From CAUZFZ01 sp963579025 (lineage in GTDB: Bacteria > Planctomycetota > Planctomycetia > Planctomycetales > Planctomycetaceae): a stretch of 40,314 nucleotides of DNA. Position 1 is the first letter of the stretch. Each line of letters begins with the position of its first letter. The translations under genes and the position numbers were made by a program. Shown here piece by piece: positions 24,743 through 33,430 of this stretch. The notes beneath the pieces are model-generated. The model saw nothing but the letters and a program-made list of their open reading frames with translations. It did no database searches and had not been told where the DNA came from. The stretch spans positions 1-40,314 of the forward strand of contig CAUZFZ010000099.1 in NCBI GenBank assembly GCA_963579025.1, in the 5' to 3' direction.

Positions 24743-27700
24743 ATGTCGATGTGTCAATTGTTCGCGTTGGTCATGGTGGTATCAGCTTGCGCGACGGCAC
24801 AGGCGGACGACTCCTTTGCCGTCCCCAAGAGTGCCGCGAGCATTCTTAATCGGTACTGCATCGATTGCCACGGAGCTGACACGGTCGAAGGCAACGTGCG
24901 GTTCGATAGCCTGGCGAAGCTCAGTCACGACGAGCGACTTGAGCTGTTGAACAAGGCTCAGGAGCAACTCTATTTCGGATTGATGCCACCGAATGAGGCT
25001 GAGCAGCCGAGAGTGTCTGAACGTGAACTGCTGGCCGATTGGTTTTCGCATGAGCTGAAGAGATTCGGTTCATCGAGGCTGGAAGACAAACTGCAAAAAC
25101 CGGAGTACGGGAACTACGTCGATCACGACAAGCTGTTTTCCGGTGAATATGCCGACCTGCCTGGGTTCACGTACGACCGACGCTGGTTGATCAGCGAGTT
25201 CATCTTCGACGCCAGGTTCAATCGGATTCTGAACCACACACCATTCCAGACCATCGATGGTAAGCGGCAGTTTGTCATCGGAGACAACAACCGGCGTGTC
25301 AACCTGACCAATCCCTTCCTGCTGCCGACCAATACCGGCGTTCGCTATTACGCCAACACGACGCTCAACGGCGGGCATCTGCTGACGATGATCACCAACG
25401 CCAAAGAGACGGCCACCTACATGGTCTATCTGACCACGCGGGATAAACGGTATCTCCCCGCGATCGCTGACGTCATGGCTCAGGAGTGGGAGCACGATCG
25501 GATTCTCGCATCGCGTGAGACCTTCCTGACCAACTTCATCGATCGGATTCTCCAGGACGTCTACAAGGAGAAGCACGGCGATCTTTTGCCGACATTCGTC
25601 CGAGTCGATGTCAACGCCGCCGTTGCGACAACGGGCGAGCCAACGAAGAAGGCGCCGTTTCACGCGGCGAATCCGGGAACTCAAGAGCTGATCCTGATCT
25701 TCAGAACCATGCGAAAGTATGAAGAAGAAGGTAACACCGATGAGCAGCTCATCGAGAAGTGCGAGCAGGAGTGGTTCAACCTCGGGCACAACGAACGCAA
25801 GATTCAGGCACGTGTCACCTTCCTGAATAACTACATGGTCGAGTGGCGCGGCGTGATTGAACAGCATCGTTACGAGCAGAAGTACAAGCCGTTCGTCTAT
25901 CGACCTGCTCAAGCCGACGAGATGAAGGCCATCACGGAGACGATTCTCAAACACCGCAGGATGGGCGATCGCTTCAACAGCATCATCAACATGTGCATGG
26001 ATCAATGGCGGGAAGAATTCAAGCAGCAACGCATTGACACAGGTCCGCCCGCAATCGAACTGGTGACCGCGCTGGTCGATCAGCTATTCGTCAAGCTCCT
26101 CGAGCGTTCGCCCACCGTGGAAGAGGTCGAGCAATTCGTTTCGCTGACCCACTCCTATTTTGGTGTGGATGTAGGACGGGCACTCTTGCCCGTCCATTCC
26201 GTCCCCAGCAGACGGGCAGGAGTGCCCGTCCTACAGCAAGGCATGGGCAATCAGAAAGCGATCGAGAAGCTGATCCAGACGCTCATTCTGAGGTCGGACT
26301 TTGTTTACCGCTATGAGTTCGGACAGGGCGAAGCGGATGAGCATGGCAGACGAATGCTGTCGCCGCGCGATGCGAGTTACGCCATCGCCTACTCACTCAC
26401 TGACAGCAGCCCGGACCAGCAACTGATCGAGGCAGCTAAGAGTGGCAGGCTCAACACGAGAGAAGATTACGAGCGTGAAGTCGTACGCCTGCTGGATAAT
26501 CGGGATCAGCATTACGTCATTGATGAGGCGGTGCAGCGACTTCAGCTCACCGCCAGTATCACAAACACACCGATCCGGAAGCTGCGTTTCTTCAGGGAGT
26601 TCTTCGGCTACCCGAAGATGCTTCCTATCTTCAAAGACAACAAACGCTTTGGTGGCAACTACGACAATGCGAAGGGGCGGCTTGTTGGAGAGGCCGATCG
26701 TCTGGTGGATCACATCCTGCAAGAAGACGAGAACGTCTTTGAAGAACTGCTGGGCACAGAGGACTTCTACGTCTATCACTCCGGCGATAACGAAGCCATG
26801 ACGGCGGCGTCAGAGAGGATTCGCACGATTTATGAATACTTCAAGGATCTGGACTGGCGGAACTTCGAACAGGAAGACCTTGTAGAGCACAAGGAGTTTC
26901 TCGAAGTCGTCAAGATGAGAGGGGTTGACGTCAAGAACCTTGCATCAAAGGGGCGCCGTAACTCGATCAGAGAATTCAAGACGGCGTTGGCCAGTTTCAC
27001 GCTGCGATTCGATAAGGGCCAGACAGCCGCCGCTCCATTTGTGTCCTTTCCGGCTCATGGCGCCTACAACGCATCCACTCGGACAGGGCTACAGTTACGA
27101 TCGCCTGAGGTCGCCAAGTTCTTCAACATTCAATTGGACAATTGGAATTATCCGTCAGTCCAACCTGCGAAGGTGGCCCATCGCAAAGGCATGCTCACGC
27201 ACCCCGCATGGCTGATCGCTCACGCACAGAACACGGAAACGGATCCGGTGAAACGCGGCAGGTGGGTGCGAGAGAAACTGCTTGCCGGCACAGTGCCCGA
27301 TGTGCCCATCACCGTTGATGCGGTGATTCCGGAAGATCATCACAAGACGCTGCGCCAGCGGCTCGACACGAAGACCGGAGAGGAATACTGCTGGAAGTGC
27401 CACAAGCAGATGAATCCGCTGGGGCTGGCATTCGAGATGTACGACGACTTCGGTCGCTACCGAACCGAAGAATCATTGGAGCATCCGGATAACCTGCTCA
27501 AAAAAGGACCGGACAAGGCCGCCGCCCATGTCGATCTCCGAGACACCTACAAAACCCTGCCGGTGGACGCCCGCGGTCACCTGTCGGGCACGGGTGACGA
27601 GCGTCTGGACGGGGACATTGAAAACGCGATCGATCTGGCCGGACGGCTGTCGAAGTCGACGCGAGTTCGGCAGTCGATCATCCGTTACGCCTTCCGCTAC

Positions 27701-27847
27701 TTCATGGGCCGCAACGAATTGCTGTCCGATTCGAAAACCCTGATCGATGCCGATCGGACTTATGTCGAGAGCGGCGGCAGTTTTGATGCTGTCATTGTCG
27801 CGCTGTTGACGTCTGACTCCTTCATTTACCGTAAAGAAATCAATTGA
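24743..27847 (+). CDS. Planctomycete-type cytochrome c protein with DUF1592/1588/1585 regions, module 1
   Basis: 1034 residues from ATG 24743 (GTG 24728, overlapping the SASA stop, is the alternative); the signal peptide ends near ATAQA. The planctomycete cytochrome domain carries heme motif CIDCH (39-43). A long region (about 110-440) has no recognised family and lacks the usual DUF1587 signature. From about 505 the DUF1592-like part follows (LIQTLILRSDFVYRYEFGQG, RMLSPRDASYAIAYSLTD), then a DUF1588-like part (RKGMLTHPAWLIAHAQNT; second heme motif CWKCH, 883-887) and a DUF1585-like end (RQSIIRYAFRYFMGRNEL, VALLTSDSFIYRKEIN). An inverted REP pair (26170-26235) is translated in frame as about 22 residues at about 476-498 (GRALLPV...RAGVPVL). 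Such proteins are thought to be periplasmic redox proteins tied to the DUF1501/1552 partner encoded next door. Confidence 0.85.
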   Translation: MSMCQLFALVMVVSACATAQADDSFAVPKSAASILNRYCIDCHGADTVEGNVRFDSLAKLSHDERLELLNKAQEQLYFGLMPPNEAEQPRVSERELLADWFSHELKRFGSSRLEDKLQKPEYGNYVDHDKLFSGEYADLPGFTYDRRWLISEFIFDARFNRILNHTPFQTIDGKRQFVIGDNNRRVNLTNPFLLPTNTGVRYYANTTLNGGHLLTMITNAKETATYMVYLTTRDKRYLPAIADVMAQEWEHDRILASRETFLTNFIDRILQDVYKEKHGDLLPTFVRVDVNAAVATTGEPTKKAPFHAANPGTQELILIFRTMRKYEEEGNTDEQLIEKCEQEWFNLGHNERKIQARVTFLNNYMVEWRGVIEQHRYEQKYKPFVYRPAQADEMKAITETILKHRRMGDRFNSIINMCMDQWREEFKQQRIDTGPPAIELVTALVDQLFVKLLERSPTVEEVEQFVSLTHSYFGVDVGRALLPVHSVPSRRAGVPVLQQGMGNQKAIEKLIQTLILRSDFVYRYEFGQGEADEHGRRMLSPRDASYAIAYSLTDSSPDQQLIEAAKSGRLNTREDYEREVVRLLDNRDQHYVIDEAVQRLQLTASITNTPIRKLRFFREFFGYPKMLPIFKDNKRFGGNYDNAKGRLVGEADRLVDHILQEDENVFEELLGTEDFYVYHSGDNEAMTAASERIRTIYEYFKDLDWRNFEQEDLVEHKEFLEVVKMRGVDVKNLASKGRRNSIREFKTALASFTLRFDKGQTAAAPFVSFPAHGAYNASTRTGLQLRSPEVAKFFNIQLDNWNYPSVQPAKVAHRKGMLTHPAWLIAHAQNTETDPVKRGRWVREKLLAGTVPDVPITVDAVIPEDHHKTLRQRLDTKTGEEYCWKCHKQMNPLGLAFEMYDDFGRYRTEESLEHPDNLLKKGPDKAAAHVDLRDTYKTLPVDARGHLSGTGDERLDGDIENAIDLAGRLSKSTRVRQSIIRYAFRYFMGRNELLSDSKTLIDADRTYVESGGSFDAVIVALLTSDSFIYRKEIN
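26170..26235. repeat. Inverted REP pair A, in frame inside the module 1 cytochrome gene
   Basis: The left REP has GTAG (26171-26174), then stem GACGGGCA, loop CTCT and stem TGCCCGTC (to 26194). The right REP (26211-26235) is its inverse, with loop GGAG and a terminal CTAC. The spacer is 16 bases. The two arms are inverse copies of each other with one mismatch. The element including one flanking base each side is 66 bases, a multiple of three, and adds no stop codon. It lies between the module's unrecognised middle region and the DUF1592-like region. Confidence 0.92.
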
Positions 27848-27849
27848 GT

Positions 27850-27912
27850 GTAGGATGGGCACTCTTGCCCGTCCCGGCACGACGACAAGACGGGCAGGAG
27901 TGCCCGTCCTAC
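27850..27912. repeat. Inverted REP pair B, between cytochrome and DUF1552 genes of module 1
   Basis: Left REP 27850-27873 (GTAG, stem GATGGGCA with a G-T wobble, loop CTCT, stem TGCCCGTC), spacer of 15 bases, right REP 27889-27912 (GACGGGCA, GGAG, TGCCCGTC, CTAC). It begins 2 bases after the cytochrome stop codon. It ends just before the GAAGGAA ribosome binding site of the DUF1552 gene. The RNA hairpins could stabilise or terminate the upstream message. Confidence 0.92.
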
Positions 27913-27925
27913 GAAGGAAATAACC

Positions 27926-29320
27926 ATGACGACGAGAAGACACTTCCTCAAAACATCCGCTCTGGGCGCGGGTACTATTGCTCTCACTTCTGCGCTGGAT
28001 CGTCTGATTGCCGCTCCCGCCAGCACCGCTACACCTCGCCGATTCATCTTCATCAGAAAGTCCAACGGCGTCCGCCCCAACGAAGTCGCGTTGCCTTCCT
28101 TCAGCGACGAAGAAAAAGCGTTGGACTCGAAGAAGCAGGCGATGGAAGTCGACCTGGATAAGCACGAACTGCCCGACTGGCTGGGTGCTTTAGACGGACA
28201 TAAGCAGCACATGACCATCCTGCAGGGTTTGTCCTGCAAGATGAGTGAGAACGGCCACTGGTCCTATTCCTCGGTTATGGGCGCCTACAAGTCAGGCCGT
28301 AACTCGTTGAGTGGCATTAAGCGCGCGACCATCGACTTTGAACTCGCCCGACTGGTCCCGTCGCCATTCGGGCACGTCGAGTTGTCACTCACCGGCAACT
28401 ACAGCAGCTTTAGAAAGGGAATCGTTGCAGGCTATTCCGCACCGGGGCCGCATCAACGCAACTACTGCTATGCCGACCCGCAGACGGCTTACAACGAGCT
28501 GTTCAAATCTGTCACCGATACCGGCGCGGTGGATTCCGAAAACCAGATGCTGAAATTCCTGCAGGACGACGAGGCATTTAAAGCGGAAGTCCTGAAGGGC
28601 CGTGAAAAACTCAAACTCAGCAATCACATCAAATCCATCGAAGCGATTCGCGAGCGAAACAGCCAAGTTGAAAAGATGTCCGCAACCATCGCGAAGCATC
28701 TACCGACGATCGACAAGGTCCATGCAAACGGCGGTCCCAACGCCAGTACTCCTGAGAAGCAGCAGGCATTCACTGACATCCTCGTTGCGGCCTTGACCAC
28801 CGGCCTGACAAACGTGGTGACCTACACCATCGATGAACTGTCGACTCCCATCAAAGGCCTGCCCGGCAACGAAGGCGATCACATCTCGATTCACGAACTG
28901 GGCCACAACGGAGGCTACAGCGGAATCTCTGCCGAAAAGATTCGAGAGAAAATTCGCATCGGGCACATCGATCAGGTCGCCTCAATCATCGACAAACTCA
29001 AGCAGGTGCCCGAAGGCAAGGGCAACATGTTTGATAACACCATGATCCTCTACTTCCCCGAAAACGGCGAAGGCCATCACAGTTGGGGCACCGAAGCACC
29101 GTTCGTCGTCATGGCCGGCGATAACTGCAAACTGGACATCGGCGGTCGTTACATCCGCATGCCTTATCACGGGACGGAAGGCCACAAGACTCTGGGTAAC
29201 TGGTACACGACGCTTCTCAATGCTCACGGCAATCCGATCGAGCACTACGGCGACCTCGATCTGGAGATGTCGCGTAAGAAGCTGGACCAGACAGGTGCGA
29301 TCGATCAGTTCATGGTCTGA
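27926..29320 (+). CDS. DUF1552 protein with Tat signal, module 1
   Basis: 464 residues; ATG 27926 follows GAAGGAA by 6 bases. The Tat signal is TRRHFLKTSALGAGTIALTS. DUF1552 features follow: RRFIFIRKSNGVRPNEVALP, LPDWLGALDGHKQHMTILQG, LSCKMSENGHWS, LTTGLTNVVTYTIDELSTPI, HELGHNG and MILYFPENGEGHHSWGTEAP, ending with a YRTLLNAHG-like segment (WYTTLLNAHGNPIEHYGD). DUF1552 proteins are exported and resemble DUF1501 proteins in length and Asp/His content; they are almost always encoded next to a DUF1592-type cytochrome, as here. The role of the pair is not established. REP pair B separates it from its partner gene. Confidence 0.88.
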   Translation: MTTRRHFLKTSALGAGTIALTSALDRLIAAPASTATPRRFIFIRKSNGVRPNEVALPSFSDEEKALDSKKQAMEVDLDKHELPDWLGALDGHKQHMTILQGLSCKMSENGHWSYSSVMGAYKSGRNSLSGIKRATIDFELARLVPSPFGHVELSLTGNYSSFRKGIVAGYSAPGPHQRNYCYADPQTAYNELFKSVTDTGAVDSENQMLKFLQDDEAFKAEVLKGREKLKLSNHIKSIEAIRERNSQVEKMSATIAKHLPTIDKVHANGGPNASTPEKQQAFTDILVAALTTGLTNVVTYTIDELSTPIKGLPGNEGDHISIHELGHNGGYSGISAEKIREKIRIGHIDQVASIIDKLKQVPEGKGNMFDNTMILYFPENGEGHHSWGTEAPFVVMAGDNCKLDIGGRYIRMPYHGTEGHKTLGNWYTTLLNAHGNPIEHYGDLDLEMSRKKLDQTGAIDQFMV

Positions 29321-29363
29321 GCTGGATCGGCGTGCTGTCCCATTCACGAGGAAGGCTCAACGC

Positions 29364-30791
29364 ATGAAACGATACGATCGACCGTTGACTCGTTGGCGGT
29401 TTGCCGCGGTGTTGATGTGCCTGTTCGCCCTGCCCGCTTCTGCGGCGGACAAGCCAGTGAAGGTCTACATCCTCGCCGGACAGTCGAACATGGTCGGCAT
29501 CGGGCAGGTGACCGGCGGGAGCAGTCGGTGGGGATCGGAGTTTGTCGATCCGGAACTCTCGGTTTACTCCGGGGCATACGACGCGAAGTCGGACTACGAG
29601 AAGCTGAAACCGACGAAGACGCTGAAGCTTGAGAGCTTCGGCGGTGTCAGGCCCACACCCTATCCCGGCGGCGGTACTCAGGTCGCGCGAGGATTCATCG
29701 CCATCAAGACGACTGGAGTGTACGAGCTGCGGCCTGGATACGGCGGTTCGACGCACAACATCATGGAAGTCGATGGCAAAGAGGTTTACCGCAGGGAGGT
29801 CGGCCAGGACGCGGCGCACACGAACGTCAAACTGACCGCCGGTGAAAAAGTTCCGTTCAAGATCACGTATCTGACGGGCCAGGCAAACGGCCTGGGCTGG
29901 ATCGTTCGCATGGACATTCCGGGGACGTTGTCAACGGTCGTGAAGCAGGACGGAAAGTTCGCGTACCTCGTGGATCGCAAGGGCAACTGGGTCGATCGCA
30001 AGGACGTCTGGTACAAGGGTGTGGTCACCGCGGCGGCCAACAAGTGGCTGAGCGTCGGTTGCGGCGCCGGGAGCAGCAGCATCGGCCCCGAGCTTGGGTT
30101 TGGCCACGTCGTTGGCGACCACCACGATGAGCCAGTATTGATCCTCAAGGCGTCGCAGGGCAACCGGTCGCTGGGCTGGGACTTCCTTCCGCCCGGCAGC
30201 GAACAGTACGAACACGACGGATACGTCTACGCGGGCTACAAAGACACTCCGGCGCGTTGGGAGAAAGGCACAGAGCCAACGCCCATCAACTGGTATGCCG
30301 GCAAGCAGTACGACGACTGTTTCACCGCAGCCCACAAGGTGCTCGACAATTTCGACGGCGAGTTCCCGCACTGGAAGGGTCGAGGCTATGAGATCGCCGG
30401 TTTCGGCTGGTGGCAGGGCCACAAGGACGGCGGTGAACCGCACGCGAGCCGGTACGAACAGAACCTGGTTCACCTGATCAAGACGCTCCGCCACGAGTTC
30501 AAATCGCCCGACGCACCGTTCGTCGTGGCGACGATCGGGTTCGAGGGATGGCAGATGCACGGCGCGCATCGAAAAGTCGCCGAGGCGCAGCTCGCGGTAA
30601 GCGGCGACAAGGGCAAGTATCCCGAGTTCAACGGCAACGTGCTGACGGTCGAAACACGCGACTTCTGGCCGAAGGTCGAAGAGTCGCCACGGAACCAGGG
30701 CTTCCATTACCACGGCAACGCCGAGACATACATGCGCGTCGGCGAGGCGATGGGCAGAGGAATGCTCGAACTGCTTAAGGTTGGGAAATGA
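29364..30791 (+). CDS. Secreted SASA-type carbohydrate esterase with an inserted beta-sandwich-like domain, module 2
   Basis: 475 residues from ATG 29364, which has GAGGAAGG 8 bases upstream; signal peptide ends near PASAA. Esterase blocks match the module 1 enzyme: YILAGQSNMVGIG (Ser41), LVDRKGNWVDRKDVW, GPELGFGHVV, LKASQGNRSLGWDFLPPGS, FGWWQGHKDG and HYHGNAETYMRVGEAMG. Between the first block and LVDRKGNW there are about 120 extra residues (about 50-185) absent from the paralogue. They contain GGGTQVARGFIAIKTTGVYE, VDGKEVYRREVGQD and VKLTAGEKVPFKITYLTGQA. This pattern resembles a PA14/carbohydrate-binding beta-sandwich. The enzyme probably binds and deacetylates a polysaccharide. Its end overlaps the next gene (ATGA). 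Confidence 0.86.
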   Translation: MKRYDRPLTRWRFAAVLMCLFALPASAADKPVKVYILAGQSNMVGIGQVTGGSSRWGSEFVDPELSVYSGAYDAKSDYEKLKPTKTLKLESFGGVRPTPYPGGGTQVARGFIAIKTTGVYELRPGYGGSTHNIMEVDGKEVYRREVGQDAAHTNVKLTAGEKVPFKITYLTGQANGLGWIVRMDIPGTLSTVVKQDGKFAYLVDRKGNWVDRKDVWYKGVVTAAANKWLSVGCGAGSSSIGPELGFGHVVGDHHDEPVLILKASQGNRSLGWDFLPPGSEQYEHDGYVYAGYKDTPARWEKGTEPTPINWYAGKQYDDCFTAAHKVLDNFDGEFPHWKGRGYEIAGFGWWQGHKDGGEPHASRYEQNLVHLIKTLRHEFKSPDAPFVVATIGFEGWQMHGAHRKVAEAQLAVSGDKGKYPEFNGNVLTVETRDFWPKVEESPRNQGFHYHGNAETYMRVGEAMGRGMLELLKVGK

Positions 30792-33430
30792 TGGCGTCGA
30801 AACTGCATACGTTTCGAACGTCGATCGCCGTCCCGTTGTTCGTATTGGCATCCTCGCTGGCAGCACATCCCGCGTCAGCCGCGGAGAAGTCTGAGGCGAC
30901 CGGTGGCTTTAAGTCAAAGATCGCGCCGTTCTTCCAGGCCCACTGCACCAGATGCCACGGACCGGAGAAGAGCAAAGGCGAGATCACTCTGCACACCCTT
31001 GATGGCGGGTGGTCGACCGGACGCGACCTTGAGAAGTGGGAACTGATCCTCGAGATGCTCGAAAGCGGGGAAATGCCGCCGGAAGGCGAACCGCAACCAG
31101 ACGGGACCGAACGGGAGCTGATTGTCGATTGGATTGAAGCAGGGCTGCGTGAAGCGGTACGACGGGCACTCTTGCCCGTCGATGGTAAGGGGACGGGCAG
31201 GAGTGCCCATCCTACGACGCGGCGCCTGACGAACTTTGAGTATCAGAACACGATGCGTGATCTACTCGGGTTCGAGTTGAACCTGATCAAGAACCTGCCC
31301 GAAGACCCGCTTAAGCCGTACCACTTCAACAACACGGCGCAGTTCATGCTCATCGGCCCGGAGCAGATGGATCGCTACAAGGAGAACGCGCGTCGGGCGA
31401 TGGCCAGCGCGATCGTTGATCCCGGCCAGCCGAAGGTGTACCGGACCAGCACGACATGGGATGCGGCCAAGCCAGGCAAGGGAGGCCTGACGCAGGCGGA
31501 GATCGCCGTGTATGCGGGCCCGGGCGTCGGCCGGAAAACGGTCGGGCTCAAGGGCTGGCCGGCGACGGGCGAGTACCGCATCCGCATCAAGGCGGGGGGC
31601 AACTTCCCGCCGGGCTTTGCCGAGGTGCCGCTACGGTTGGTGATGGGGACGGTCCTGCGTCACGACGGGGGCTTTGGTATCTATCGCCCGGTCGGGACGG
31701 TGCATCTAACCAATGACGTAGACAATATTCAGGAGTTCGAGTTCCGTGGGCGGATCGAGAACCACCCGATTCAGGTCGGCCAGATCACCGCCAAGGGACA
31801 GAAGCCGCCGTCGATCATCATCACCGCGCAGAACCTTTTTGATAACGGCCAGCTTAACGATCACCGAGCGAGCGGGTTCGATGCGTCATGGGCGATGTCC
31901 GCCCCGCGCGTCGTCTTGATGTCACTCGAGTTCGAGGCGCCCGTGACGGACGTCTGGCCGCCAGTGCACCACACACGCATTCTGTTTGATTCGCCGCTGC
32001 GTGAAAGCAACCCCGATGCGTATCTGCGTGAGGTGCTTCGGCGGTTTATCTCCCGCGCGTTCCGCAGACCGGCGACGGACGATGAGGTCGAGCGATTTGA
32101 AAACATTTACCGGCTATTTGAGAGCGAGTTCGATACGTATGAAGGTGCGATTCGCGAGACGCTCGCGATGGTGTTGATCTCGCCGCAGTTTTTGTATCAC
32201 ACCGTCTCGGTCAACCCCGAGCACAATCCGCAGTACGCCCTGGCCTCGAGGCTCTCGTACTTCGTGTGGTCCAGCATGCCCGACGCGAAGCTGATGGCGT
32301 TGGCAGAGGCACGCAAGCTCGATGACCCGAAGGTGATCGGCCAGCAAGTGCTGCGGCTGTTGGCGGACGAGCGTTCGGGCCAGTTCGTCGACAACTTTAC
32401 GACGCAGTGGTTGAGTCTGGACAAGATGAAGTCGGTCAATATCAACCAGGACCTGTTCCCGCGGTTTCTTTACTACGTCCACATCGGCGAACGTCGCGGG
32501 CAGGAAATCAGTTTCCGGCCGACGATCCGCGACCATATGCACGCCGAAACGGTTGGCTTTGTCTCCGAACTGATCCGTCGCAATGCCAGTGTCCTGAACG
32601 TCGTGGATTCCGACTTCGCGTACCTCAATGAACCGTTGGCCGCGCACTACGGCGTCGAGGGCGTGCAGGGTCTGAAGCTCCGCCCGGTCCCGATCAGGCC
32701 CGAGCACCATCTCGGTGGACTCCTCACCCACGGCTCGGTGCTGATCGGTAACGGCACCGGCTCGGCACCGCACCCCATCTACCGGGCGGTCTGGCTGCGT
32801 GAGGCGATCCTGGGTGACGACGTCAAGCCGCCACCAGCCGAGGTGCCGGCCCTGTCTGACTCGGCGGGTGATGCCGCGGACCAGGCCGTCACGATCAAGG
32901 ACCTACTGGCCAGGCACCGCACCGTCGAGAGCTGCAACGACTGCCATGTTCGGCTTGACCCGTGGGGCATTCCTTTCGAGCGCTACAACGCGATCGGCAA
33001 GTATCAACGCAAAGTCCCAAAAGAAGGCACACGCGTCAGTGGATTCAGGAAGAAGCAGCACGTTGACTACGCGGGCTACCGGGAATACCTCGACAGCATC
33101 AACACGATCGAGGTTGAGGCGGACGCACGCGTGCCGCATGGGCCCGAAGTTGACGGCATGAAAGAACTCAAGGCGTATCTGCTCAAGAACCGCAGAGATG
33201 ACATTGCCGAAAACGCCCTGCGGAGGTTGCTGACTTATGGTCTCGGGCGTGAACTGACCTACCGGGATCGTTTCGACGTGAAACGTTTGCTCCAGCAGTC
33301 GAAGGACAACGATTACAAACTCGCGGACATGATCGTCGCGATTTGTCAGAGCAAAACTTATGTAGGACGGGCACTCCTGCCCGTCCGTGATATAGGTGGA
33401 CGGGCAGGAGTGCCCGTCCTACAGCCATGA
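30788..33430 (+). CDS. Planctomycete-type cytochrome c protein with DUF1587/1592/1588/1585 regions, module 2, with REP-derived segments
   Basis: 880 residues; ATG 30788 overlaps the SASA stop (ATGA). The signal peptide ends near PASAA. Heme motif CTRCH (53-57) lies in the cytochrome domain. DUF1587 signature RRLTNFEYQNTMRDLLG (about 145-160) is present. A carbohydrate-binding-like region (about 210-370) follows, then DUF1592 (IRETLAMVLISPQFLYHTVS, LASRLSYFVWSSMPDAKL), DUF1588 with CNDCH (716-720) and LDPWGIPFERYNAIGKYQ, and a DUF1585-like end (LRRLLTYGLGRELTYRDRFD). REP pair C is translated in frame (about 124-143) as a linker between the cytochrome and DUF1587 domains. REP pair D supplies the last about 22 residues (VGRALLPV...RAGVPVLQP) and leads to the stop. 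That stop overlaps the transposase ATG (ATGA, 33427-33430). Confidence 0.88.
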   Translation: MMASKLHTFRTSIAVPLFVLASSLAAHPASAAEKSEATGGFKSKIAPFFQAHCTRCHGPEKSKGEITLHTLDGGWSTGRDLEKWELILEMLESGEMPPEGEPQPDGTERELIVDWIEAGLREAVRRALLPVDGKGTGRSAHPTTRRLTNFEYQNTMRDLLGFELNLIKNLPEDPLKPYHFNNTAQFMLIGPEQMDRYKENARRAMASAIVDPGQPKVYRTSTTWDAAKPGKGGLTQAEIAVYAGPGVGRKTVGLKGWPATGEYRIRIKAGGNFPPGFAEVPLRLVMGTVLRHDGGFGIYRPVGTVHLTNDVDNIQEFEFRGRIENHPIQVGQITAKGQKPPSIIITAQNLFDNGQLNDHRASGFDASWAMSAPRVVLMSLEFEAPVTDVWPPVHHTRILFDSPLRESNPDAYLREVLRRFISRAFRRPATDDEVERFENIYRLFESEFDTYEGAIRETLAMVLISPQFLYHTVSVNPEHNPQYALASRLSYFVWSSMPDAKLMALAEARKLDDPKVIGQQVLRLLADERSGQFVDNFTTQWLSLDKMKSVNINQDLFPRFLYYVHIGERRGQEISFRPTIRDHMHAETVGFVSELIRRNASVLNVVDSDFAYLNEPLAAHYGVEGVQGLKLRPVPIRPEHHLGGLLTHGSVLIGNGTGSAPHPIYRAVWLREAILGDDVKPPPAEVPALSDSAGDAADQAVTIKDLLARHRTVESCNDCHVRLDPWGIPFERYNAIGKYQRKVPKEGTRVSGFRKKQHVDYAGYREYLDSINTIEVEADARVPHGPEVDGMKELKAYLLKNRRDDIAENALRRLLTYGLGRELTYRDRFDVKRLLQQSKDNDYKLADMIVAICQSKTYVGRALLPVRDIGGRAGVPVLQP
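31157..31215. repeat. Inverted REP pair C, in frame inside the module 2 cytochrome gene
   Basis: Left REP 31157-31180 has GTAC in place of GTAG, then GACGGGCA, CTCT, TGCCCGTC. Spacer of 11 bases. Right REP 31192-31215 has GACGGGCA, GGAG, TGCCCATC (one stem mismatch) and CTAC. The coding frame passes through without a stop, and the right arm is read in a different frame from pair A because the spacer differs. It sits in the linker before the DUF1587 domain. Confidence 0.9.
33362..33422. repeat. Inverted REP pair D, at the 3' end of the module 2 cytochrome gene and directly before the RAYT gene
   Basis: Left REP 33362-33385 (GTAG, GACGGGCA, CTCC, TGCCCGTC), spacer 13 bases, right REP 33399-33422 (GACGGGCA, GGAG, TGCCCGTC, CTAC). 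The two arms are perfect inverse copies. The cytochrome frame runs through the whole element and stops 8 bases after it. The transposase ATG is 4 bases after the right REP. Confidence 0.93.

Noticed and set aside
25070..26029. 319-codon minus-strand frame
   Set aside because: Antisense shadow of the module 1 cytochrome gene; no start signal or motif.
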